Below are positions 40,542 through 51,557 of a DNA stretch of 64,000 nt, one piece after another (the first letter of the stretch is position 1; each line of letters begins with the position of its first letter). This DNA is from Ascoidea rubescens DSM 1968 (lineage: Eukaryota; Ascomycota; Saccharomycetes; Ascoideales; Ascoideaceae). The notes under the pieces were generated by a model. That model saw only the letters and a program-made list of their open reading frames with translations, searched no databases and was not told the origin of the DNA. The translations under genes were made by a program, and so were the position numbers. The stretch is taken from the NCBI RefSeq assembly GCF_001661345.1, contig NW_017962915.1:561657-625656 (forward strand), given 5' to 3'.

Positions 40542-42934
40542 AAACCGAAATGACCGCGATATAGTTTTACTTTTATTTTACTTATATACGAAATAGCGAC
40601 GACGTTCAATGAAAAATACACAGATCAACTCATAAAACTTGCCACACCGGAAAAACTCCATGTGCTTTTTCCACTTTTTTCCAGGATGTAGCACCTGGAA
40701 ACAGGAACCGTGTGTAAACCACATCACCGAGTGAGCTGTCCCAAATACACAGAATACACAGCGTTGTGCAAGAGAGTCGTGTGACCGTCCTTATTTGCGC
40801 TAGCGAACGCGGTTTCACGCGTTGGCGAACGCGACCAGACCGAGACGCATGTGGAATTTCTTACGTAAGAATCCGATTTGCAGAAGCGGCACGGATTGGG
40901 CCTGGAAACGTCGAGCGTTTGAAACATACAAAGAGCAGACAAAAACAGAGGACGAAAAGCGAGCCAAAAATAGGCTGCGATCTGGAGCATTCAATCGTTA
41001 TCGCTGGTGATTAACCATTAGTCAGTCACTATTTGAATGTACAACGTTGCCAAAGTGCTTATTGTTTCACAGAAAAGCAAGGTCTCTCTTTCTTTTGAAT
41101 TTCACATCTAGCCTCTACCAAGAAAGCTGGATTCCGAACTACGAGCAGCCCTCTGAGCGATAAAGCCCTAGAGTTTCCTATTCCGTCGAATGTAGGCTTT
41201 TTATTGTCCTTTGAACTGTGATGGAAATCAGAATCCAGAATCCAGTAAACCTACGACAAAGAACCACCTGAATTGATCTTGAACAATCCCAAATGTGGTT
41301 TCCGAGTAAAGGTTTACAAAATAAAGTCATCAATATTGATAGTTCACCTTATTTCTTTATCTAACTTCTCTTGCTGCCTGCCCAATGCCACTTTTCTCGA
41401 GGATGTTGAGTGGTCTGAAGGTGTGTACATTTCTGTCCTCAACATACCAAACTAATTCAAGAGGAATGGGCTCAATATTTCAGCAAAACTCCTCCAGCTG
41501 CCACTGGGCACTGATCTGATTCAGAGACAAAAGCAGCACTGCTGTCTGGCTGCTCTAATTGTTTTATCTGCTTCCAGTCGATTGAGGACCACCACTGCAG
41601 CCACAATCTCTCCAATCAACCTCGATGCTAGATCCTTTCCTGAATGGGCCTTAAACCACTAATTGCAGAGATTTTCGCACTCTGATCCTCAAGCTATTCG
41701 ATTCTCTTATTCTCTTATTCTTTTGATTGTTCACTTTTATTCTTCCATTCTCTGGTCTTGTGTTGTGTTCTAGTTCTGTACCCTACTATTCTTCTACTCT
41801 TCTGCTTCTGTTTTCACTTGTATTCGAAGAAGAATGTTTTGAGAAGCGAAGAAATCTGCCTGATTTCGACTTTATCTTGTAAGACGATGCCAGCTACAGC
41901 CATTTCCATTCACTATCCATACAACTTGGGTAAATCTATTGTATTTAGATTCAAGTCACTACCAACCTAATTCGACCACTTTTTGTTTGTTATATATCCA
42001 TATTTACCAATCATACTCATCTACTCTTTCATTTTTTTCTTTCTACCTTTTTCCTTTTCATATTTATATCTATTATTAACTTTTAATAAGCTTAAACTTT
42101 TTACTAGTATACCCAAACTAATAAAACAAAAACAAATCTTATTAACATGATATTATTCCAAAAATCTTCAACACATTTTTCCTACTTCACTTCTTCAATT
42201 CCTTATTATCTTGATTTGTCTCTTTTTTTTTTTCCTCTCTTCTCTTCTTTTCTTTTCTTTTCTTTTCTTTTCTTTTCTTTCTCTGATTTTCTAGATTTTG
42301 GAATTTGATTCTTACTTCAATATTTTCTTTCATTATATTATAACTTTTGCTGGCTATATCGAAAAAAATTCCTACTACCCTTTTTTTTTATCAATTATTT
42401 TGTATTTAACTATCAAACTTTCCACACTTTCTATAAATTTAATATCAATAAATTGATCTACACTTTCCAAATATTTTTTTTCATTTTACTCTTTATTTAA
42501 ACTCTTTGGTTCTGTTACTTTTTTGGTTGTTACCTTTTGGAATTTTTTGGCTCCTTCATATCAATATATTATAAAGTTAATTTCTTTTTTGGTTCCATTT
42601 TTTTTAGAAATTATTTATTCAATCTAAAATAATATTTTATTAAAATTATTGAATATTATTAAATATCATAATTTTCATCATTCAAAAAAAGAAAAACAAT
42701 ATCTATTGTGTGTTTATTAAAAGATATAAAAGTAGAAAAAAAAACTTTCCATTTTTATCCCTTTATCATTATCTCTAAATAATTTTTTGTTAAAATTCAT
42801 TCTCATTTTCATTTTCTTTTTTAATTTCTTTCTTTCATTTTCTGTTTTTTTGGTTTAAAATAAATAGGCTCTTGTCAATTTACTATATTCCCAAATTCAA
42901 ATCATCTAATCATTAATTTACTCCTCTATTCAAA
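40542..42934. other. Intergenic region, about 2.4 kb
   Basis: Left part (about 40600-41000) is GC-richer and contains two GCGAACGCG copies flanking ACGCGT at 40817-40822, an MBF-type core. The right part (42000-42934) is extremely pyrimidine-rich on the plus strand, with a (TTTTC)n run, and probably serves as promoter and long leader of the next gene. No gene seen. Confidence 0.5.
42247..42281 (+). repeat. (TTTTC)n pentanucleotide repeat
   Basis: About seven TTTTC/TCTTT units in the pyrimidine-rich upstream region of the first GPX-like gene. Confidence 0.85.
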
Positions 42935-45028
42935 ATGTACAGACCAAATTCTCCAACATTGTTTTCACCCGAAAATACTATATCAACTACTACCTCAAAT
43001 ACATTCTCAAACACTTTTTCAAGTACAATTTCAAATACAATTTCAAGTCCTTGCAAAAATATGAGACAAAATAGCAAAAAAAATCCAGATCTTCTAAAAT
43101 CTTGGAATAAATCCAATTCAAACAACACAATCTCCTTTTCAAATTTTTCCTTTAAAAAATCAAAAAATGTTTACAATAATTCAGGTTCAAAAGACTCTGC
43201 CTTGATAACAACAAAATTCTCCTTATTCGATATGGAAAATAATGCTAATCTTAACAAACAAAAAAATAGCAGTCACTCAAACAACTCGATAACCAGAAAA
43301 TTGCAAGAACATTTTCAAAGTCCTAAAAATACTCCCAAAAACACCCCTCAGAATAGCCCTCAACAAATCCAACACCAATATAATACTTCAGAATATAACT
43401 ACAGTAATATTAATGGATTCTCAGATCAATACAGCGAGACTTGTACCAGTGATTATAATAGTGAATATAATAGTGACTATTTTTATAGAGATAACGATCA
43501 AATCAGCTACCAATATCAATCGCCTTATCAACTAAATTCCCAAAGATTTTCTCAACTTAAAGATTTTGACTATAATGAATATGATGAATACGATGAATAT
43601 GATGAATATGATGAAGCCCTAAATTTGAAATCAATCCCTGAATCTCAAAGTGAAGAAACTAATAGTGATACTTTTATATTTGTGAATGAGGATCAAATTA
43701 GCGAGTCGACACAAGATTTAATGAAAAAAGATCAGCCAGTTGGAAATTTAATGGCCAACTCACTTGATAATGATAAGGAAGAAGATATTAAAACTGGTAG
43801 TTTTATGCAGCCTCATAACTTTTTAACAACTGTTGATTCGTCTGATATGCAATCATTAACTACTGTTATTATAGCACCTTTGCAACCAAAAAATTTTGAG
43901 AGTTTTCTCTTCTCCAAGAATAACACACAGACTAGTCACGTAACTAATAATAATGAACATAACGATGATAATAACGATATTATTAGCGCGAATTATGAAT
44001 CTAATATTTCTTCTTCCATGTCTTCTAATGAAATAATTTTTTCAAGAAACAGCATTTCGAAATCAAGTATGAAACAAGGATCGAGCGATACAATGATATC
44101 CTCAGTGAACTCCATTTCGATATCCAATAGAAGTTCCAATTCTAATTCAAGTAATCAACTGAGTAAGTTGAGCGCATTGAATTCCAAAAGTTCAATTAAA
44201 AGGTATATTCCAAGATCTTTGACTGCTTTGTCATATTCGAAATCTTTAAAGTCATTAAAATCGTATAATGTGAATAATGTTAATAACTCGACATCGACAT
44301 TTCATAATTCACGAAAATCGTCAATGTCAAACATTTCTTTTATGAATTCAGAGGTGGAGTTGGTAACTAACGGTGAAGTTAATAACGATTTAAATTCAAT
44401 AGTGATGAGTCCGAAATCATCAATGAATAATAAAACTGCATCTCGTTTATCGATAAATAGTTCTATTTCTGTGCCATACAATATGAAAAATAGAAACAAG
44501 TCAATTTATGACTTTGTTGTTCTAGATTATAAAGGGGAACTTTTGCATTTAAACTACCTTCAAAATAAAGTTGTTCTTATTATTAATATTTCAAATATTG
44601 ATAGTTTGGCATCGAGTAACCATCATTTTGCACAGCTAGAGCATCTTTATGAAAAATACAGTCATCTTGGATTTGAGATATTAGCATTTCCAACTAATCA
44701 ATTTGACAAAGAAACTGGACAGGAATTGGGTGGTAGGCGCAAACAATATGTTAGCCAGTATGAAATCCAGCACAACCAACTCAGCAACGAGATCTTGAAA
44801 AAGATCAAGTATCCAGTTATGAGCTGTTGCAAAGTCAATGGCAAGAACCAATTGGAATTGTTTGACTGGTTAAAGTCTCAAAAGAAGGGAGTAATACGTA
44901 TCAGAACTATCAAAATGAACTTTGAAAAATTTGTTGTTGATAAAGATGGCCATGTTGTTGAAAGATTCAGCTGTTTTACCAAACCAAGTAAATTGGAAAA
45001 TCTCATCCAAACATTACTAAAAAAATAA
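42935..45028 (+). CDS. GPX-fold protein A, catalytically dead, long disordered N-terminus
   Basis: 697 residues. Residues 1 to about 520 are Ser/Asn-rich and look disordered, with a YDEYDEYDEYDE run near 210. Residues about 523-697 are a glutathione-peroxidase fold: YDFVVLDYKGELLHLNYLQN, KVVLIINIS, LEHLYEKY, ILAFPTNQF, YPVMSCCKVNGKNQ and MNFEKFVVDKDGHVVERFSC. In yeast Gpx3 the strand ends VASKCGF with peroxidatic Cys36; here it is ISNIDSL, with no cysteine. Cys64 is Thr (FPTNQF), the resolving Cys82 is absent, and catalytic Trp is Met (KMNFEKF, normally KWNFEKF). Peroxidase activity is very unlikely. It is first of three similar genes on this strand. A signalling or scaffold role is a guess. 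Confidence 0.85.
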   Translation: MYRPNSPTLFSPENTISTTTSNTFSNTFSSTISNTISSPCKNMRQNSKKNPDLLKSWNKSNSNNTISFSNFSFKKSKNVYNNSGSKDSALITTKFSLFDMENNANLNKQKNSSHSNNSITRKLQEHFQSPKNTPKNTPQNSPQQIQHQYNTSEYNYSNINGFSDQYSETCTSDYNSEYNSDYFYRDNDQISYQYQSPYQLNSQRFSQLKDFDYNEYDEYDEYDEYDEALNLKSIPESQSEETNSDTFIFVNEDQISESTQDLMKKDQPVGNLMANSLDNDKEEDIKTGSFMQPHNFLTTVDSSDMQSLTTVIIAPLQPKNFESFLFSKNNTQTSHVTNNNEHNDDNNDIISANYESNISSSMSSNEIIFSRNSISKSSMKQGSSDTMISSVNSISISNRSSNSNSSNQLSKLSALNSKSSIKRYIPRSLTALSYSKSLKSLKSYNVNNVNNSTSTFHNSRKSSMSNISFMNSEVELVTNGEVNNDLNSIVMSPKSSMNNKTASRLSINSSISVPYNMKNRNKSIYDFVVLDYKGELLHLNYLQNKVVLIINISNIDSLASSNHHFAQLEHLYEKYSHLGFEILAFPTNQFDKETGQELGGRRKQYVSQYEIQHNQLSNEILKKIKYPVMSCCKVNGKNQLELFDWLKSQKKGVIRIRTIKMNFEKFVVDKDGHVVERFSCFTKPSKLENLIQTLLKK

Positions 45029-45591
45029 GTTAATTTCACATTGGCTCGTTATCTTGTTTATCTTTTCATTTTTGTTTATTTTTTTTTTGTTTATTTTTTG
45101 TTGTTTTTGCTCTATTTTCCTCGTCGTTATTTTGCTATTTTTGTTTTAATTGCTTTTTGTTTCAATTGTTGTAAACGTCACTGTTATTGTTATATGTTCT
45201 ATTTTTGTGTTTGTTTATTCTGTTTAAGTTGTTTGAGTTGTTCTCTTTAGTTTTATGTTGTTTTGGTGTGGTTGGATTGAATCACCAGCTGCATTTCCCA
45301 TCAACTGTCATTTTGTTTTCTTGTGAAGCACAGCATCTCTGTGTTTGATTGTTTTCTAGCACCTTTACAGGTTTGTTTTCTATAATTCAGCAGTTAGTTC
45401 AATTCATTTGACAAGCGCTGAGACTCTATTAGTTAGTTAATCGATATTAATGTACACTTCGAGATTGCTCCTCTGTAGATCGCCAGTATAATCAGATCTG
45501 GGCTTTGAGCACAAAAGGCGCATTTGCACTCAGAGGCAAAACCACTCCAAGGCAAACAGTTTTGCAACTACAATTACGAGGCAACAGCAAA
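45029..45591. other. Intergenic between GPX-like A and the methyltransferase gene
   Basis: T-rich 3' region to about 45250, then GC-richer promoter sequence before the spliced gene. No gene seen. Confidence 0.55.
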
Positions 45592-46905
45592 ATGAAAGCT
45601 GAGGAGATTGAGGAAGAGTATAGAGCCATCACCTTTGTGCTGTAAGTTGTTTTCGTGTCTCTGCGATTGTGGACCAGCCTACTAATGTGTGTTAGAGCGA
45701 GCTTTTGGGACTATGGTGAATGGGCCAGACAGGAGTTGATAGAGGCGAGAGTGGTGAAGTACAGGTCGCTTTTGGAGGAGGACAAGAAGCTTATTCCCTG
45801 GTTCCAGGGCCATTTGAAGGCCCTAGAGTACTGCATCTCGAAGAACGAGATATTCTTCAGAAGAGTGGTCAGCAAAGTCGCGAGAGAATGGGTTCCTGAG
45901 AGCTTGTTGGACAAAGAGTTGTGGCAAAAGAGCACTGTTGTGGGTTTCGAGAGAGTGAAGTCTGTATTGCTTCAGTTGAACAGAGAATGGTCAGAGGCAT
46001 CGCAAAAGGAGAGAGCAGAGAGCTTTGGCAAGATCTTGGGCTATTTGGATCAGAACTATAAGAACAAAAAGAGAAGACAGAATATGGATGTGTTGGTTCC
46101 AGGAGTGGGTTTGTCGAGATTGAGCCTAGATATCATCCAAAGGGGATTTAGGTGCCAAGGTAATGAGTTTTCCTATTTTATGTTGATTGTTTCAAATTAT
46201 ATCTTGAACTGTTCCAACATCAAAAATGAGTTTGAAATTTATCCTTTTCTTCATCGATTTTCGAACCAAATTTCACGAAAGTATCAAATCAGAAAGGTTC
46301 TAGTTCCAGATATCAACGCGTCAGAGGTTTTAAAAGACTTAAGAGAGATCCAAAAGATCGATGCTCAAAATTTAATGTCTATTTGCTCTGGCTCATTTAT
46401 TGATCTATATGGGCCTAACTATGGAATTAAAGATTCAGACTTTTATGATAAATTCAAGGAAAGCAGTTTTGAATTTCGCGCAAGCAACGAGGAGAAATTT
46501 GATATCATTATAACATCCTTTTTCATTGATACATCGGCCAACATCTTTGAATATGTCAAGGCAATCAAATGGTCATTGAAACCTGATGGGGTTTGGATCA
46601 ACTTCGGGCCATTACTATGGCATTACGAGCAAGAGGAAGACACATTCACAGTTGCTGAGTTCGAAGACTGCAAGAAAAACAAGCAGGTTCCCATGAAGGG
46701 ACTCGAGTTGACCAGAGAGGACTTGCTCCAATGCATCAAAAGCATGGGTTTTGAATTCAAGGTCTATGAAAACAATGTAGAAACAACTTATGGAAACGAT
46801 GGAGTGAACAGTGGAAAAGTGCTTGCTGAATGGGTTTACAGGTGTGAGTTTTGGGTGTGCAACAAAAAGAAGCCTGCAGCCTCAGACCTCCCTTTCTACA
46901 GATAG
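45592..46905 (+). CDS. Carnosine N-methyltransferase-like protein (N2227 family, two exons)
   Basis: Orthologue of S. cerevisiae YNL092W and human CARNMT1, S-adenosylmethionine-dependent methyltransferases acting on a histidine imidazole. Exon 1 is 45592-45641 (MKAEEIEEEYRAITFV), and exon 2 runs 45696-46905, joined in frame across CT/A to give LASFWDYGEWA. Total length is 419 residues. Family blocks are HLKALEYCISKNEIFFRRVV, the SAM-binding motif VLVPGVGLSRLSLDI with RCQGNEFSYFML, FDIIITSFFIDTSANIFEYV, and LKPDGVWINFGPLLWHYEQ. Without the splice the frame would begin inside the intron. The gene sits between two pseudo-peroxidase genes and is not related to them in sequence. Confidence 0.92.
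45642..45695 (+). other. Intron of the methyltransferase gene
   Basis: 54 nt. Donor GTAAGT (45642-45647), branch point TACTAAT (45680-45686), acceptor GTTAG ending at 45695. Only nine bases separate the branch site from the acceptor end. Confidence 0.9.
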
Positions 46906-47819
46906 TCTGCCATCACAAACACCAGGAGCTGGTGCCTTTCCTGCCTGGAGCCTAGAAGATAAAGTGCCATCTGGGGATAAACAGCCCTCAACGGGTGTGC
47001 TTTAGTTGGTGGATGTTTCGAGACGTGGAAACTAGAAATGTTCAGAGATGTTCACAGCTGAATCTTAATTGGAGTTTGAAATAAAGATCAACGTTCCCCA
47101 GCTGTTGCTTCTTGTAAATCGTCCTCAGCTCAAGCACTGCGAACACTGCAATGCTGCTGCTCCAGCAGTTTTTCGATGGTGTGGTTCTCTGTGAGGTGCT
47201 CCTGCTATTGATGCAAATGCTGGTTCTACTCGATGTTGGTGGAAAAATTCTCGCTATGCTGTTTCTTCTCGAAGAAAGCAGCCAGTGGAACATTGCTGGT
47301 AGAGGTAGATCCAGACATTTCCCACGTATGTGAAGGCATTTTTAGCTTGTTTCTTCAATGTGAGCTTTCAAAAGAAAGGTCTTCTAAAAGAAAGAAAGGC
47401 GTGGAATCTAAATTTCAAAGGATAAAGTAAAAAACAATTCCCATTAAATTAGAAACAAAAAGAGAGATCTTGAAATGGAAAATGATTGGAAAATGAGTTA
47501 ATTTTTTTCTATTTTATATATTCTTATTGAATATCAGCATTTCATAATAGTATTTTGTATTATTATTCCATTCTAGGTTAGCTTATTCCTATATATACCT
47601 ACAGTTCTCCCAATTATTTATTTATAAATTAAAATACTATTTCGTAACCCCTTCCAACTTCCTCTAATTGAATTTATTAATTCTGCTATTTAAGATCCAG
47701 CTTTTAAAAGTTTTCCAGAAGAGAAGAAAGTACCAACCCCTTTTGCTGATCCTAAAACTAATATTGGATATTCCAAACTAGTCTTTGGATTATTTATTTA
47801 CCCATTACCCACTACCTGT

Positions 47820-47862
<43 letters not shown>

Positions 47863-47982
47863 TTTTTTTATTTTTAATTTACCATTTATCATTTATTGTT
47901 GTTGGATAACCTGAAAAAAAAGTCATCTTAGTTTACTAACTTGACCTGCGAGTTCTCAACTGGATAATGAAAATTCTATATA
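46906..47982. other. Intergenic, promoter of GPX-like B
   Basis: GC-richer to about 47330 and AT-rich after, with a (TTTA)n run at about 47818-47864. No convincing gene; an interrupted minus-strand frame near 47318 is discussed under rejected items. Confidence 0.55.
47818..47864 (+). repeat. (TTTA)n tetranucleotide repeat
   Basis: About eleven TTTA units in the upstream region of GPX-like B. Confidence 0.85.
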
Positions 47983-48541
47983 ATGCCTGAACAATCATCA
48001 CTAAACTCCTTATATTCTGATATTACAGTGACAAGAAATTCATATTTTATTGACAGCAATTTTAAAAGGAAAATGCAAGCCCCACTAAAAGATAATTCTC
48101 AGTCTTGCTTAACTGCTCAATATAATTCAAGAAATACAATCAACATAATAGAGGCCAGAACTTTAAAAAATAGAGAAAATTCGTTGGGTGATAATGAGTT
48201 TTCTAATGAACATATTGGGGTGATGATGGCTCCAAAGAAAATACGAATAGACGATGATGATGATGACGATGATGATGATGATGACAATGATGATAATGGT
48301 AATGATCTTTACTCTGATTTGTTTTCTCATTCAACGTCGAGATTGATGTTTGATAGAAAAAAAAATAATAACGATGCATACAATACACTTACAAGTAATT
48401 TTATTGGGAAAAACAATACTACAAATGACAATGACAGTAATAAAGACAATGGAAATTATACTTATAATTACAATTATAACGATAATACTGTTTCTACCAA
48501 TAACACCACAATTAATAGTAATGCAGATAATAATAATGCTG

Positions 48542-48589
<48 letters not shown>

Positions 48590-49128
48590 GTAATAATAAT
48601 AAGGAAAATATTAAACTGATTGAAATTTTCAATTTTAATAAAATTGAAAACTTTGGAGATAATAAAAATGAAAACTGTAATAGCAATAACAACAGCAATA
48701 ACAATATAAATTCTTTTAAACTACGAGTTCCACTATCACCAGGATATTCTACATCTCCTACGACGCCTATATCGATGGGGTCATCGACATCAAGGAGAAG
48801 AACAATATCCAATCATAAACCTACACCAAGTATATATTCAAGACAAAATTACCAATTTGATAAACCAATTAAAAAAATCTCCACCCCAATGCTAGTGAGC
48901 AGTACAAAAAAAATCATAAACTATTCTACAAATTATGAACATCGGTCATCAATTTCTATAATAAATAACACAATTGATAATATAAAAAATAACAGTTCTA
49001 CAGAAGTTGATACAATTTCAAATTTCAATCAAATTGACTCTAATGTGATAAGTTTATTAACAAAATCTGCAAGCAAATTAAATCTAGATGATTTTAATGG
49101 CTCTATTATTAATCATAACCATAATCAT

Positions 49129-49161
<33 letters not shown>

Positions 49162-49953
49162 AGTAATCATAATCATAGTCATAATCATAATCATAATCAT
49201 AATCATAATCATAATCATAATCAAGACATAGATTATAATCATCATAGTCAAGATTCTAATGATCTTCTTTATAATTTTAATGAAAGTTTAAGTGAATTTA
49301 ATAGTAAAAATGGCAGTTTTTTAAATTACAGTAGAAGTATCAAATCAAGTGCAAAATTGAGTATGATAAGCAGAGTATCATCATTTTTCAATAATTCATA
49401 TTCATTATACGATTTTACAGTGGAGGATTGTTATGGAAATATCTTTGATTTTTCAAAGCTTGAGGATAAAGTCATACTAATAGTGAATATAACTATAATC
49501 GATGCATTTTTGGAAAAGATTTTCGAATTGCAAACATTATATGATAAATATAACAAAGATGGGTTGGAAATTATTGCTTTTCCTACAGACCAGTTTCTTT
49601 CACCATCGTTAACAAACCCACAAACACTGCCCAGTAATTCAGTGTCGAATTTCTGTCAAAAATATAATATAACGTTTCCTGTGATGGAAAAATGTAAAGT
49701 CAATGGTAAAAATCAAGTTGGTGTGTATAGATATTTGAAAGCTCAGAAAAAAGGCCCCTTGGGATTGAAATTGATCAAATGGAATTTTGAAAAATTTTTA
49801 ATTGATAAAGATGGCGAGGTCTCTGGGAGATTCAGCTCGCTTTACAGGCTAAATAAGTTGGAGAAAAACATTAAAAGCTTGTTGTTTGATAAAAAAAAGC
49901 CTCGAAGCGTTTCAAGCAGAACATTGAATAAATATAGCAATTACTATTACTAA
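47983..49953 (+). CDS. GPX-fold protein B, catalytically dead, long disordered N-terminus
   Basis: 656 residues. Residues 1 to about 470 are Asn/Asp/His-rich, with an Asp run near 92-102, a poly-Asn run near 190 and a His-Asn repeat near 385-415. Residues about 475-640 are a glutathione-peroxidase fold: YDFTVEDCYGNIFDFSKLED, KVILIVNIT, LQTLYDKY, IIAFPTDQF, NFCQKYNITFPVMEKCKVNG and KWNFEKFLIDKDGEVSGRFS. The peroxidatic cysteine loop is replaced by TIIDAFLE, and the catalytic-Gln motif GHQE is missing. The resolving-type cysteine of yeast Gpx3 (Cys82, context QFCQLNYG) is kept as NFCQKYNI, and the KWNF Trp-Asn pair is kept. Orientation and layout match proteins A and C. Confidence 0.85.
48544..48588 (+). 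repeat. (AAT)n microsatellite coding poly-Asn
   Basis: About fifteen AAT units in frame in GPX-like B. Confidence 0.9.
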
Positions 49954-51557
49954 TCCCAGTGGAACAAAACCATAAATGCATGCTCTCATCGTTCTCCCAG
50001 ACTCCACTGGCCACAGCTGTGCTGGTGCTGGACCTGCTTCCTTTCACTCTGCTCGTGTTGAATAGACAGTTCCCCAGCTCTTCCCCAGCTCTTGCTCAAC
50101 ATTGCTCAACATTTCCCCAGCATTTTCGGCGAACTGCGCGATGTTCGGAAGCGGTACAAAAGAAGGATAGTGTGGTCTCGTGCATCAAAACAACGGACCG
50201 CTTCGGCACATTCCGGTCCACGTGCGCGGCGCTTTTCTAAGCCGGCACTGCGGCCGCGCAGGAGCTTTTTGACCGCGAGCGCTTACAATTTATGACCAGG
50301 CCTTTTAGGCAGTACACGCTTTGCTTTCTGCGTCCTGCATGCACAGCGTAGCCCACTTTATCAGGTATTTCCCGTTAAAAGAAGTCTGTTATCTGCATGT
50401 GTTCAGGTGTATGCATTGCATATGCAGATACTGATCGAGATCGAACGCAAAATGCTAATTAGCTTTGTATTGTTCTGCCTGCTAAAAATATTATCAAGAG
50501 TAATTTGACAACAATTTGACCGTAGTTGTTTAATGATTTGATAATTGACGGTCCTTGTCTGCTTTTAGTATCAAGATTGGTCATATTTTTAATGGTCGCA
50601 TTGGTGTTCATTTCTGATGGATTTGTCTTATATTTTGCTCTTTCTGATGACTTTCTTCAAAAAGATCTTTTTTTTGCTCATCGCTTTTCAAATAAATCAT
50701 CTGATAGAAACACCTGCTCGCTCTGTGCCCGTTCACCTACTTAAAGTGAGGTCCGGCAAATTTCATATCGTATGTGAATATTTAGTTATCAGCAAAAACA
50801 ATATCTGATAGTCTCGTTTTTACAAGACTTCCAAGCGTAATCAGCAAAGCTGATTTGCTGATTACTTCGTAACAACTTCCCTCTTGGAAAGTCCAGCCCA
50901 GATTAAACTTCAGATTTGAAGAATTCCTGATAGCAAATTATTTTACTATGTGGTTCATCTTTTTTAGTAAGTTTTTTTCATCTCAATTTAGGTCCTACTG
51001 TGTTCAATTATAGTCAGAAGAACTGGATTTGGTATTGCACTGTTTTTTTTACCTTCTCTCTCCCTTTCACTTTATGGATTTTCAATGTGTTCACAACTCT
51101 AGTTCAGCTCTTTACTCAGGCTTTGATTCCCTTTTTTTTTCATTTAAATACAATTCAAATCACCCTGCTGGAAGTGTGTGTTTTCTTTTGGAATTTGCGA
51201 TTTTGCTTGATTATATTGACTAACGAAATCAGGAAGATCAATTTTCCAATTCTCTCGCTTACCTCAGGCATTTTTCACTAAATACTCACCTGGCTTTGAA
51301 ATTCTCACTAATATTTTATTCAATTACTACTCAACGCTCATTTATCAACAAACAAAGGCAAATATCAGTGAATTAACACACAAACAATAACAAACAATAA
51401 AAAACCATAAAAAACCAATAAAAAAAAATCATAAAACATTAAAAAGAAAAAATAAAATAAAATTTTTCTATTATAATTAATCTCACTTTCACCCATTTTG
51501 TCCAATTTCTTTTTGAACATCTCAGAACTAATGATATTTAATTCATCTTAGCTAAAG
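49954..51557. other. Intergenic, promoter of GPX-like C
   Basis: GC-rich block at 49960-50340 that includes GCGGCCGC near 50250, then AT-rich sequence with a strong inverted repeat at 50837-50865 and an A-rich leader. Small frames here lack credible composition. No gene seen. Confidence 0.55.
50837..50865. repeat. Perfect 12-bp inverted repeat with 5-base loop
   Basis: GTAATCAGCAAA, loop GCTGA, TTTGCTGATTAC. It could form a hairpin in RNA or a cruciform, or be a pair of inverted factor sites, about 700 bases upstream of GPX-like C. Confidence 0.85.

Noticed and set aside
40630-41014. Several overlapping frames on both strands
   Set aside because: They appear because the block is GC-richer and has few stops. 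No frame has a conserved motif.
47229-47318. Minus-strand ATG frame of 30 codons with reasonable composition, interrupted by TAG
   Set aside because: A second TAG follows a few codons later, no splice set is visible, and the rest of the frame is CAG-type Gln/Ser sequence. Weaker than the similar case at 53431-53763.
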